From JBBRYB01 sp038238115 (GTDB taxonomy: Bacteria > Actinomycetota > Actinomycetes > Propionibacteriales > Nocardioidaceae): a stretch of DNA of 7,703 bases. The position numbers were made by a program, and so were the translations under genes. Under the pieces are notes generated by a model. It had not been told where the DNA came from. It did no database searches and was given only the letters and a program-made list of their open reading frames with translations. Location: assembly GCA_038238115.1 (NCBI GenBank), contig JBBRYB010000120.1, positions 1 to 7,703 on the forward strand, written 5' to 3'. This document shows positions 1 through 6,144 of the stretch, piece by piece. The first letter of the stretch is position 1. Each line of letters begins with the position of its first letter.

Positions 1-1007
1 CCGCGGGTGGCGCCGTGAACGGCTCCGAGATGGCCGTCGCCCACTCCTCCGACGGTGGCCGGGTGTGGCATTCCACCTACTTCAGCCTGCACAAGGGCGG
101 GGCCAAGTTCAACGACAAGCCCATGATCACCGTGGACAACAACCCGGGCAGCCCGTACTTCGGCACGGTCTACGTCGCGTGGGACACGTCGGACGGCTCG
201 GGCGGCGTAGCCAGCACAACCGGGGTCCTGGTGAGCCGGTCCACCGACGAGGGGAAGTCCTTCTCCCGCCCGGTCTTCGCCAGTGACACCCTCGGTGGTC
301 CGCGCTTCGGGTTCGGCGCCGACCCGTTCGTCGCACCCGACGGGACGCTGCACGTGGCGTGGCACGACTTCGTGGCCAACGCGGTCGTGCAGTCAGCATC
401 CACTGATGGTGGGCAGAGCTTCGGTACGACGCGCACGATCGCGCCGACGGTCCTGCCCTTCGAGACCTCCGTTCCCGCCCAGGCAAGCCGCGGCGTCGTG
501 GTCTACCCCGCTTGTGACGCTGACGCCAGCCAAGGTGCCCAGCGCGGGACGCTGTACTGCTCGTGGATGGACGCCAACGGCGCGAGCGGGACGGACATCT
601 TCGAGGCACGCTCGACAGACGGTGGGCGCACGTGGACCGATCCGATCGTGGTGAACGACGACCGCGCCGGTGTGCACAACGACCAGTTCAACCAGTGGCT
701 GGCCGTCGACCCCGTCACCGGCGTCGTCGCTGTCAACTGGAACGACAGCAGGCTGGACCGGACGCATACGGCGACCAACGTGTTCGCCGCCGAGTCGACC
801 GACGGGAGCGACTTCAGCCCGAACGTGCGCGTGACGTCGGCGCCCACGGACGAGAGCACCGCGGGCGCCGACGCGGGAAACCAGTACGGCGACTACGAGG
901 GACTCGATGCCTACGGTGGCCACGTGCACCCGGTGTGGACCGACCGCCGCGCCGCCCTGCCGAACCGGCTGGACGAGGAGGTCTTTACAGCCCGGCTGCT
1001 GGAGTAG
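1..1007 (+). CDS. Asp-box (BNR) beta-propeller protein, sialidase-like, 5' end missing
   Basis: The frame is open from the left edge, so the GTG at 15 is probably internal and the true start and any signal peptide lie outside. Numbering from that GTG as residue 1, five Asp-box motifs (S-x-D-x-G-x-x-W/F) can be read: SSDGGRVW near 11-18, STDEGKSF near 76-83, STDGGQSF near 129-136, STDGGRTW near 200-207, and a degenerate STDGSDFS near 261-268. These sit on the beta-hairpins of sialidase-fold propellers. Near the C-terminus is a GDYEGL motif (292-297) followed by VWTDRR (307-312), often seen at the end of bacterial sialidase-like proteins. I see no FRIP arginine motif of GH33 sialidases in the visible part, so true sialidase activity is unproven; a substrate-binding or other glycosidase role is equally possible. 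The fold call is secure; the activity is inference. It ends 2 bases before the convergent stop of the next gene. Confidence 0.85.
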   Translation, partial: AGGAVNGSEMAVAHSSDGGRVWHSTYFSLHKGGAKFNDKPMITVDNNPGSPYFGTVYVAWDTSDGSGGVASTTGVLVSRSTDEGKSFSRPVFASDTLGGPRFGFGADPFVAPDGTLHVAWHDFVANAVVQSASTDGGQSFGTTRTIAPTVLPFETSVPAQASRGVVVYPACDADASQGAQRGTLYCSWMDANGASGTDIFEARSTDGGRTWTDPIVVNDDRAGVHNDQFNQWLAVDPVTGVVAVNWNDSRLDRTHTATNVFAAESTDGSDFSPNVRVTSAPTDESTAGADAGNQYGDYEGLDAYGGHVHPVWTDRRAALPNRLDEEVFTARLLE

Positions 1008-1009
1008 GA

Positions 1010-1525
1010 CTACGTGCAGGTCATCCACACCTTGCCGAAACGGACCACCGGCTTCTGGTCGACCGCGTTCCAGCTGACGTGAAAGACCTGGTGGCCGACC
1101 TCATAGTGGACCACTCCGTTCGAGTCCACCGCGGAGAACTTGAAGGACGCGGTGAACGTCCTGTTCTTGTTGCGCTCGTTGACGTTGAAGTTTCCCCAGA
1201 ACGTGACGCGCCCACTGAACTGCAGGCCAGAGGATGGCTGCGTGAACGACGCCTTGCCAGTCTCGGTAAACGTCCCCCATACCTCGTCACCGTCAGGGAA
1301 GTAGGTGACGTGGAAAACCGCGTTACCCGTGATGGTCGGCGTGACCTTCTCACCGGTGCAGAAGTCGGTGTCCCCCTTTTCGACCCAGGTGCCGTGCTGA
1401 TGCGTCGTGATCGACACGGTGTGCCCGGTTCCGCCGCGCGCGGCCGATGTTGGAGCAGCAGCGCCCCCCACGATGATGGCCGCAGAAGCGACCGTGACCA
1501 TCGTCAACCTGCTTAGTCTTGCCAT
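1010..1525 (-). CDS. Small secreted protein of unknown function, beta-rich
   Basis: The product has 171 residues and I do not recognise its family. The N-terminus is a clear signal peptide: MARLSRL, a hydrophobic stretch at about 9-24, then an Ala-X-Ala-like site near PTSAA (25-29), so it is probably exported. The mature part is rich in alternating polar/hydrophobic and aromatic residues (VFHVTYF, GRVTFWGNFNV, TFTASFKF, VFHVSWN), which suggests an all-beta barrel or jelly roll. Only two cysteines are present in the mature chain, at 56 and 170, and they could form one disulfide tying the two ends together. The ATG at 1523-1525 follows a GGCGG run, a weak ribosome binding site. Its TAG stop is 2 bases from the stop of the opposing propeller gene, so the 3' ends have no room for a terminator between them. 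Gene call is firm because of the signal peptide and the sustained coding pattern; function is unknown. Confidence 0.8.
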   Translation of the reverse strand: MARLSRLTMVTVASAAIIVGGAAAPTSAARGGTGHTVSITTHQHGTWVEKGDTDFCTGEKVTPTITGNAVFHVTYFPDGDEVWGTFTETGKASFTQPSSGLQFSGRVTFWGNFNVNERNKNRTFTASFKFSAVDSNGVVHYEVGHQVFHVSWNAVDQKPVVRFGKVWMTCT

Positions 1526-1769
1526 CCGCTTTCGCCGCCCTAAGCGAAGCTACGACTCGCCCGGGTCTCCTATGCCCGGTCCTCGAGGCCATGATGCTCC
1601 GCTCCAGGCGGATCCGTCCAGAGAATGGGCGAGAGAGGCCCATCCGCATGGAGCCCGTCGTCGGATCGCCGGACTAGGCGCCGAGACGCGCTCACTGATT
1701 TCAGGCTGTGACGGTTGCACTGGGTTGCGGTTTGGCGTTCTAGCTCGCCGGCCGCAACCGGACAGATTT

Positions 1770-1785
1770 CCCTTGTGCACAAGGG
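1770..1785. promoter_or_regulatory. Perfect 16-base palindrome, operator-like
   Basis: CCCTTGTGCACAAGGG reads the same on both strands with no spacer. It lies in the non-coding stretch between the small secreted protein (start at 1525) and the HNH remnant (from about 1816). The form fits a dimeric repressor site, but there is no intact gene directly next to it and I do not recognise the regulator. The rest of 1526-1815 shows no gene and no clear sigma-factor promoter. Confidence 0.35.
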
Positions 1786-1815
1786 CTCGTAGGGATGTTT
1801 CTGTCTCAACGCCGT

Positions 1816-2058
1816 GACGTCACCGTCCAGCCGGTCCTCGACATGCCCGGCATGCCTGCGGTGGACTGCTACGAGATCCCTGCCCGGATCGCCGAAGCCG
1901 TCGGCCTGGAGAAAACCGCCGACTGCTTCCTCTACAGCCCCAACCTCTCCCGCCGCCAGGACGGCGACGCCAACACCCCCTACCTGCCGCTCAGCGAAGG
2001 CGGCCCGCCCGGGCACCACACCCCTCGGCCGACTCTGACCACCTTTCCGGAACGCCGA
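1816..2058 (+). pseudogene. Remnant of DUF222/HNH endonuclease (13E12-repeat type), C-terminal part only
   Basis: Frame 1 of this stretch reads like the C-terminal HNH module of the DUF222 proteins that occur in many copies in actinobacteria: VTVQPVLDMPGMPAVDCYEI, then PARIAEAV, then LSRRQDGDANTPY and GGPPG. In the family the region after SRRQD normally carries a D-H-T/N-x-P-Y core whose histidine binds metal; here the codon at 1969-1971 is GCC (Ala), giving DGDANTPY. The expected closing segment (a Leu-Thr-Arg/Cys-Arg-His-His-like motif) has become LTTFPERRR, with the second histidine pair lost. No DUF222 N-terminal domain precedes it: the frame is closed by a TAG at 1741-1743, leaving about 80 recognisable residues of a protein usually over 400. 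It is therefore a dead fragment. Family assignment is from remembered consensus and not from a search. Confidence 0.7.
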
Positions 2059-2098
2059 CGGCCCCGGAGGCCAACATGGTGTTGGGCCTCCGGGGCCG
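2059..2098. terminator. Strong GC-rich hairpin, likely bidirectional terminator
   Basis: Perfect 14-base arms (2059-2072 and 2085-2098, CGGCCCCGGAGGCC and its complement) flank a 12-base loop, in which AAC and GTT could pair further. It lies 18 bases after the stop of the S53 peptidase gene on the - strand. There is no T-tract on either side, which is common for actinobacterial terminators. It would also stop any transcription arriving on the + strand through the HNH remnant. Confidence 0.8.
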
Positions 2099-2115
2099 GG
2101 TCGGAGCTTGCTCGC

Positions 2116-3300
2116 CTAGAAGGCGCTCGTGCCGTTCGGGGTGCCCAGGCCGGTCGGGCCGTCCCAGCCGGTGCCCGCGGTGCACCAGACGGGAGTCGGG
2201 CAGGACCCGTTGCTGCCGGACGTCACGTCGTTGAGCCCGGACGCGTGCGCCCAGGTGTAGGACGCGGGGTAGCCGGCCGTGTTGCCGGACAGCGCGTAGA
2301 CGCTCGCGATGATCGGCGACGACGCGCTGGTGCCACCGAAGACGAGCCAACCCTTGACGCCCTGGCTGGCGGTCGAGTCGTAGACCGCGACCCCCGTGTT
2401 CGGGTCGGCCACAGCGGACACGTCCGCGTTGGCCTTCTTGCTGCACTGCGTGACGGAGGTCTGCCAGGACGGCTTGGCATTGATCGTCGAGCAACCCGAG
2501 CCTGCACCGCTCCACGCCGACTCCGACCAACCGCGGGTGGTGCCGCTCGCGCGGGAGAGGGACGTGCCGCCCACTGCCACGACGTGCTGGAAGGAGGCTG
2601 GTGACTCGACGCCGTAGCCGTTGTCACCGGTGGACGCGGTGATCGCGATCCCCGGGTGGTTGTAGGCGCTGGTCTCCGCGCTGTCGCCGCCGCCGTAGCT
2701 GTTGCTGATGGCCGTCACTCCCGGCACCGTGGCAGCGTAGCCGACTGCCGTTCCGAGGTTGGCGAACGAGTTGGTCTTCGCCTCGACGAGCAGGATGTGG
2801 CAGGTGGGGCAGGCCGCCGAGACCATGTCGACGTCCAGCGAGATCTCCTGCGCCCAACCGCTGTTCGTACGTGGGTAGGAGGTGCCGCCGGTCTGGTCGA
2901 CCTTCTTGAAGCAGCCGTTCGCCGTCGTGCAGGGCGCGAGACCGTAGGTGCTGCGATACACGCCCAGGTCCGCCTCAGCCGTCGGGTCGTTGTAGGCGTC
3001 GACGATCGCCACCGTCGCCGTACTACCTGTGGTCAGGTTGTACGCCGAGCGGATGTCGGACGGGCCGTAGCCGGACGGGGTCGCGGTGTTCGGGACCACC
3101 CTGCCCGTGCTGGTCAGGCGGTCGTGGCGGATGGACAGACACGCGGCGTGTCCGGCGGCAGGAACGCCACAGACATGAACGTTGCGGTGCGTGCTGCCAC
3201 CCCCCGAGGTATTCGCATTCGCATTGACAGTGACTGTTGCCAACGCAAACGGCACGGTTACCGCGAGCGCTAACAAGGAAAACACAGGGCGACGGCCCAT
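2116..3300 (-). CDS. Secreted S53-family serine-carboxyl peptidase (sedolisin/kumamolisin type)
   Basis: The product has 394 residues. It should be an exported endopeptidase, in a family that usually works at acidic pH with a Ser-Glu-Asp triad. Residues 1-30 form a signal peptide. The catalytic residues can be placed: Glu152 and Asp156 in QEISLDVDM, the oxyanion Asp226 in STGDNGYG, and the nucleophile Ser325 in GGTSASSP. C-terminal DVT (358-360) and GWDGPTGLGTP (378-388) match the calcium-binding end of the family. Only about 50 residues separate the signal peptide from the catalytic domain, whereas classical sedolisins carry a pro-domain of roughly 180. Ten cysteines (44, 54, 124, 130, 164, 167, 270, 286, 367, 373) suggest several disulfides, in keeping with life outside the cell. 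The ATG start is well supported: GGAGG at 3307-3311 with a 6-base spacer. It has its own promoter (3351-3379) and a terminator just downstream. The gene lies 125 bases after the PQQ-propeller gene on the same strand. Confidence 0.92.
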   Translation of the reverse strand: MGRRPVFSLLALAVTVPFALATVTVNANANTSGGGSTHRNVHVCGVPAAGHAACLSIRHDRLTSTGRVVPNTATPSGYGPSDIRSAYNLTTGSTATVAIVDAYNDPTAEADLGVYRSTYGLAPCTTANGCFKKVDQTGGTSYPRTNSGWAQEISLDVDMVSAACPTCHILLVEAKTNSFANLGTAVGYAATVPGVTAISNSYGGGDSAETSAYNHPGIAITASTGDNGYGVESPASFQHVVAVGGTSLSRASGTTRGWSESAWSGAGSGCSTINAKPSWQTSVTQCSKKANADVSAVADPNTGVAVYDSTASQGVKGWLVFGGTSASSPIIASVYALSGNTAGYPASYTWAHASGLNDVTSGSNGSCPTPVWCTAGTGWDGPTGLGTPNGTSAF

Positions 3301-3306
3301 TCGAAA

Positions 3307-3311
3307 CCTCC
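3307..3311 (-). promoter_or_regulatory. Ribosome binding site of the S53 peptidase gene
   Basis: On the - strand GGAGG stands 6 bases before the ATG at 3300. It fixes the start and rules out the out-of-frame ATG at 3313. Confidence 0.8.
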
Positions 3312-3320
3312 AAAGTTTTC

Positions 3321-3342
3321 GGTCCCTACCCGAGTAGAGACC
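3321..3342 (-). promoter_or_regulatory. Stem-loop at the 5' end of the S53 peptidase mRNA
   Basis: On the - strand GGTCTCTAC pairs with GTAGGGACC (nine pairs, one of them G-U) across the four-base loop TCGG. If transcription starts about 7 bases after the -10 box, near 3344, the RNA would open almost directly into this hairpin, which ends 9 bases before the ribosome binding site. It could stabilise the message or be a protein-binding site at +1; neither role can be shown from sequence. Confidence 0.5.
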
Positions 3343-3350
3343 GCTCGAGA

Positions 3351-3379
3351 ATCATAAGCGCAAGAAAGGCAGACGTCCA
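3351..3379 (-). promoter_or_regulatory. Predicted sigma-70-type promoter of the S53 peptidase gene
   Basis: On the - strand a -35 box TGGACG (3374-3379, four of six to TTGACA) is followed by exactly 17 bases and a -10 box TATGAT (3351-3356, five of six to TATAAT). Predicted start of transcription is near 3344, leaving a leader of about 44 bases. The peptidase can thus be expressed independently of the upstream PQQ-propeller gene. Confidence 0.65.
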
Positions 3380-3425
3380 GAGCTTCACCTGGTGCTGTCT
3401 GACCGTCCGCCTCAGGACCGCCCGC

Positions 3426-4856
3426 TTACGGGCCGTAGGCGGTGATGGTGCCGTCTTCGCTCGCAACGAAGAGGTGGCCGGCTGCGAACACGGGTTGCGC
3501 AAAGGTCGGCCCGGTGGCTGGGACGCTGCCGAGCAGGTCGCCGGTCGTCTCGTCGAACAGCTCCACTGACGGTGTGACTCCGGTTGGGCAGCTGAACATG
3601 GCCACGGCTAGGACCTGCCCGTTCAGGGTGGGGCTCCCCATAGCGGCACAGGGCAGCGCGTGCTCCCACAGCACGCCCCCGGTGGCCGGATCGAGTGCGC
3701 GCACACCTCCTGGGGAGGCGGTGCCAGCGATGGTGGTCTTGTTCGCGGCAACGAACAGGCGGTCGCTTTGGTAGTCCAGGGCGGCTGATGTCTGGCTGCC
3801 GAGCTTTTGCGCGGATCCACTGGCTGCGATCCTGCGTGACCACACCGGGCCGGCTGCCAGGCTACCTCGTCGCCACGTGTACAGCTGTCCGTTCTTGTTG
3901 CATGCAGTGACCAAGCTGGTACTCACACCGCCGATTGATGCACTGAACAGCGTCGGCGAGCTGCCGAAGTCAAGATCGGCTGATTGGCCGGCGGGGACCG
4001 TCCACTTGTCCTGTCGGGCCAGAGTCGAGGGGGATAGCCGAACTATCCAGTAGGCGTCGTCGATCGTGGTCCCTGTGGGGTCGGGGTTGCCCGTGGTGGC
4101 AAACACGCTGCCGCCCCCGGCGGCTGAGCTGCTCCACACGCTGGCTCCTACCGTGCCAGCCGGAACCGCGTAGTAGGTGTCCACTACGGTTCCGGTGTGC
4201 TGGTCGAGCGAGACGACTCCACCGCGGATGAGGTGGTTCTCGCAGTTGGCTGCCAGCCCCATGTAGATGTTGCCGCCGAAGACCGACGGCGAGGACCAGT
4301 TGAAGTACAACCCGTTGCCCGCAGGCGTGTCGGGTCCGATCGCGGTCTTCCACTGTTGTGCTCCGGTGGCAGCGTCGAGCGCATAGAGGTAGTGGGCACC
4401 CGGCGCGTAGACCGTCAGCACTTGCGTGACGAGGTCCGGCTGCACCGTCGCCGTGCCAACAATTCCCTTCGCCCCGCAGTACGTGTTCGATCCGTAGTCG
4501 AGCAGCTTCTTCCAGATCACCGCACCAGTGGTGGCGTCAAGCACGTAGAACATGCCAGTTCGCGACCCGATGTAGATCCGCCCACCAACGACCGTGGGAC
4601 TGGCAGCCAGGCCTCGTGGCGGCTGCCCTGTGCGGGTGCGGTCGGCAACCAAGAAGCGCCATTTCTCCTGCAAGCTGCCGGCAATTGTTGTGGTCACTGT
4701 GGTATCGCCGAACAGTCCCGAAGTATGCTGGGCGTTCCGCTCATAGCTCGGCCAGTCGGCGCCGGAGCCCGATGCGGACGCGGCGCCTGACAACGCGCCG
4801 AAAACCCCCACGATCGCAACGATGGACAGCAAACGAAGAATACGCGTTGCGGACAA
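3426..4856 (-). CDS. Secreted PQQ-like beta-propeller repeat protein
   Basis: The product has 476 residues with an N-terminal signal peptide (RILRLL, hydrophobic 9-26, Ala-Ser-Ala near 26-29). The mature chain opens with DWPSYERNAQHTSG (34-47), the usual entry of PQQ-propeller proteins. PQQ-type blades are visible: VLDATTGAVIWK (105-116), YALDAATGAQQWK (158-170), VSLDQHTGTV (215-224), ALDPATGGVLWE (387-398), LFDETTGDLLG (433-443) and a closing HLFVASEDGTITAYG (461-475). Segments such as WSSSAAGG and TTGNPDP recall polyvinyl-alcohol-dehydrogenase-like and BamB-like propellers. No haem-c CxxCH motif is present, so if it is a quinoprotein dehydrogenase it lacks a fused cytochrome; it may equally be a non-enzymatic binding propeller. 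The start is TTG, chosen because it follows the signal-peptide pattern, has an AGGGGGG site 4 bases before it, and lies about 40 bases after the predicted transcription start. The S53 peptidase gene follows on the same strand after 125 bases. Confidence 0.88.
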   Translation of the reverse strand: MSATRILRLLSIVAIVGVFGALSGAASASGSGADWPSYERNAQHTSGLFGDTTVTTTIAGSLQEKWRFLVADRTRTGQPPRGLAASPTVVGGRIYIGSRTGMFYVLDATTGAVIWKKLLDYGSNTYCGAKGIVGTATVQPDLVTQVLTVYAPGAHYLYALDAATGAQQWKTAIGPDTPAGNGLYFNWSSPSVFGGNIYMGLAANCENHLIRGGVVSLDQHTGTVVDTYYAVPAGTVGASVWSSSAAGGGSVFATTGNPDPTGTTIDDAYWIVRLSPSTLARQDKWTVPAGQSADLDFGSSPTLFSASIGGVSTSLVTACNKNGQLYTWRRGSLAAGPVWSRRIAASGSAQKLGSQTSAALDYQSDRLFVAANKTTIAGTASPGGVRALDPATGGVLWEHALPCAAMGSPTLNGQVLAVAMFSCPTGVTPSVELFDETTGDLLGSVPATGPTFAQPVFAAGHLFVASEDGTITAYGP

Positions 4857-4860
4857 CGAG

Positions 4861-4867
4861 CCCCCCT
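4861..4867 (-). promoter_or_regulatory. G-rich ribosome binding site deciding a TTG start
   Basis: On the - strand AGGGGGG (with the A at 4867) is followed by CTCG and then TTG at 4856. The frame is open upstream for some codons but contains no ATG or GTG before the predicted transcription start, which leaves TTG as the best start. Confidence 0.55.
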
Positions 4868-4881
4868 GGCTGGTATGCGCG

Positions 4882-4897
4882 AAAGCCCCCCGGCTTT
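4882..4897 (-). promoter_or_regulatory. Stem-loop at the 5' end of the PQQ-propeller mRNA
   Basis: On the - strand AAAGCC and GGCTTT form a perfect six-base stem around GGGG. The predicted transcription start is near 4897, so the RNA would begin with this hairpin. A second G-run (4861-4866), the likely ribosome binding site, follows 15 bases later. Confidence 0.4.
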
Positions 4898-4903
4898 GGG
4901 GGG

Positions 4904-4932
4904 AACATACCCGACGCTTCGATCCGCGTCAA
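4904..4932 (-). promoter_or_regulatory. Predicted sigma-70-type promoter of the PQQ-propeller gene
   Basis: On the - strand TTGACG (4927-4932, five of six) is followed by 17 bases and TATGTT (4904-4909, four of six). Predicted transcription starts near 4897, giving a leader of about 41 bases to the TTG start. Spacing and position make this a good candidate for a constitutive housekeeping-type promoter. Confidence 0.6.
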
Positions 4933-5340
4933 CGTTCGCCTGGTTCGGCTGAGACCAGTAGCCGGTCACGCTCCTGAAGAACACTGACAAGTTGCGATGT
5001 GCAAGCCAAATAGCAAGATTATTTAGTCGCCGGGGACAGCCATGATACGCGCCAGTATTCACATTCTCAGTGACGATTGCGATTGCGAATGGCTTGAAAG
5101 GCATAGGTCCAGAAATGTGTGCGAGCGTGACTGCGGGCCGTCAGTCTTCCTCGTTCTGCTAGCGGAGGCGGCGAGGCGATACGGGCTGTCGTGGCGCCAT
5201 GGAGGAGCCGACTTCCATGCCTAACGGCCACGCCCGGACCGGCCGTGCCGGTGCCTCTGATTGCACAGGAGACCGGCTCGTCGCGTCACAGCGAGCAGGG
5301 TGCTGGACGGCAATGTTCGGCCGAGGGCTCGTACGCCGGG
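4933..5340. other. Intergenic stretch without a recognisable gene
   Basis: This stretch is less GC-rich near 4985-5110 than the flanking genes. Short open frames here (for example 5042-5224 + and 5191-5340 +) show no domain, no signal peptide and no good ribosome binding site. The end next to 5340 may be the eroded 5' part of the metallophosphoesterase gene, but I cannot recognise it as protein in any frame. Confidence 0.5.
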
Positions 5341-5759
5341 CTGAGCGACGACGATCTGACCGTCGACCTCTCCGATCGACTCGACGAGTTCTCATTCCTG
5401 CTCGTGGGCGACACCGGCGCGGGTGATCGAAGCCAGTACGCCCTGGTCCCGCCGCTGCCGGCGCGTGGTGCGGAAACTTAGGCCGGACCATCCAGCACGT
5501 TGTCTCCGGAGGTGGCGGCGCCTACATGCACGAGACCCGCCTCATCCCCAGGATCGACCCGACCAGCACGTTTGGCGTCACTGAGGACGAGTTGCGTTGC
5601 TACCCGCTGCGTCGCGACTCGCTGGCGGCGTACAGCCGGGTCGTGCAAGGCGTCCTGGCGAAGATGCACGTGCACACGAACGTCCAGATGACGCCCGACG
5701 AGGCGGCGGCGGCGCGCGCTCGTCAGCTGCTTCGGCGTGACGGGGTGCGGGGAGGTTGA
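5341..5759 (+). pseudogene. Metallophosphoesterase with large internal deletion
   Basis: Two pieces of one calcineurin-like phosphoesterase are joined in different frames. The first (5341-5478) reads LSDDDLTVDLSDRLDEFSFL, then LVGDTGAGDRSQYALVPPL, which is the first metal-binding motif (G-D-T-G-x-G-D) of an actinobacterial family; it ends at a TAG (5479-5481). The second (about 5484-5759) shifts frame and reads RTIQHVVSGGGGAYMHETRL, then GVTEDELRCYPLRRDSLAAY, which resembles the C-terminal part of the same family. The central part with the GD, GNHD and GH-x-H metal ligands is absent, so the product cannot be an active phosphatase. The 5' end is also missing or too eroded to see. The junction lies between about 5479 and 5484. 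Whether it arose by one deletion or several steps is not visible. Family recognition is from memory of the conserved pieces. Confidence 0.7.
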
Positions 5760-6140
5760 AGGCGCCCCTCCTGTCGAGGACCAGTTCGAGTTGACCTGGT
5801 GACCCGCCCAGCGGCCGCTGCAAGAACTTGTTGCAAGTGGGCGACGACCGGCGTAGCGTCAATGGCACGCCCTGGGTGACTCGAGTGGAGGTATTTCTCC
5901 TCGATGACTTCGGGCTACGGAGAAAGCGCGTGCACGCGTTCCGGGAGTCTTGCTCAGAAACCCCCCCTTCAGGGCAGGGCTCTGTCCTGCGTCAAGCTGG
6001 CGGCCTCTCACCGTCGCGGATCAGGCACCAGCCGAGCTGAGGTCAGACTTCTCGGAGACGACCGTACCGGACATCGGGGTTCCTGAATACTCGCGGAAAA
6101 GCGAACGTACGACCGTCCTCGACCTCTGAAAACTTGCTGC
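5760..6140. other. Non-coding stretch with small dyads
   Basis: No open frame here has a plausible start, domain or composition of a real protein. Visible structure is limited to the palindrome at 5826-5838, an imperfect hairpin at 5882-5903 (GGAG/CTCC core), and a C-run near 5961-5967. The 3' end leads into the Shine-Dalgarno at 6141. Confidence 0.5.
5826..5838. repeat. Palindrome ACTTGTTGCAAGT, copy 1 of 2
   Basis: Five-base arms ACTTG and CAAGT flank TTG. A near copy lies at 6132-6144. The heptamer CTGCAAG stands just before this copy (5818-5824) and inside the other; its complement CTTGCAG is known as a repeated element in Streptomyces amylase-type promoters, so a LacI/MalR-like site is possible but unproven. 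Confidence 0.4.
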
Positions 6141-6144
6141 AAGG
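6132..6144. repeat. Palindrome ACTTGCTGCAAGG, copy 2 of 2, overlapping a ribosome binding site
   Basis: CTTG and CAAG arms flank CTG. It differs from the copy 306 bases upstream at two positions and partly covers the AAGGAGG at 6141-6147. Binding of a regulator or hairpin formation here could affect translation of the short ORF that follows. Confidence 0.4.

Noticed and set aside
563..1516. 317-codon + strand frame
   Set aside because: It crosses the ends of two genes with much better evidence and has a low-complexity Arg-rich composition typical of a shadow in GC-rich DNA.
1795..2604. Long + strand open frame of 269 codons starting at 1795
   Set aside because: Only its first ~85 codons resemble a protein (the HNH remnant). 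From about 2100 it is the antisense of the S53 peptidase gene, with the biased Arg/Gly/Ala composition of a shadow frame.
4861..4911. Riboswitch-like switch upstream of the PQQ gene: CCCCCC (4898-4903) could pair with either of two G-runs, with an outer GGTATG/CATACC stem
   Set aside because: The predicted -10 box (4904-4909) is part of the outer stem and transcription should start near 4897, so the C-run and half of the outer stem would not be in the RNA. It would matter only if a longer transcript exists.
5042..5224. 60-codon + strand frame in the intergenic region
   Set aside because: No ribosome binding site, no recognisable domain, mixed composition; likely a chance frame.
5904..6086. 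60-codon + strand frame with GGAGG upstream
   Set aside because: The spacing of 12 bases is long, the GGAGG is in an imperfect hairpin, and the product shows no protein-like pattern.
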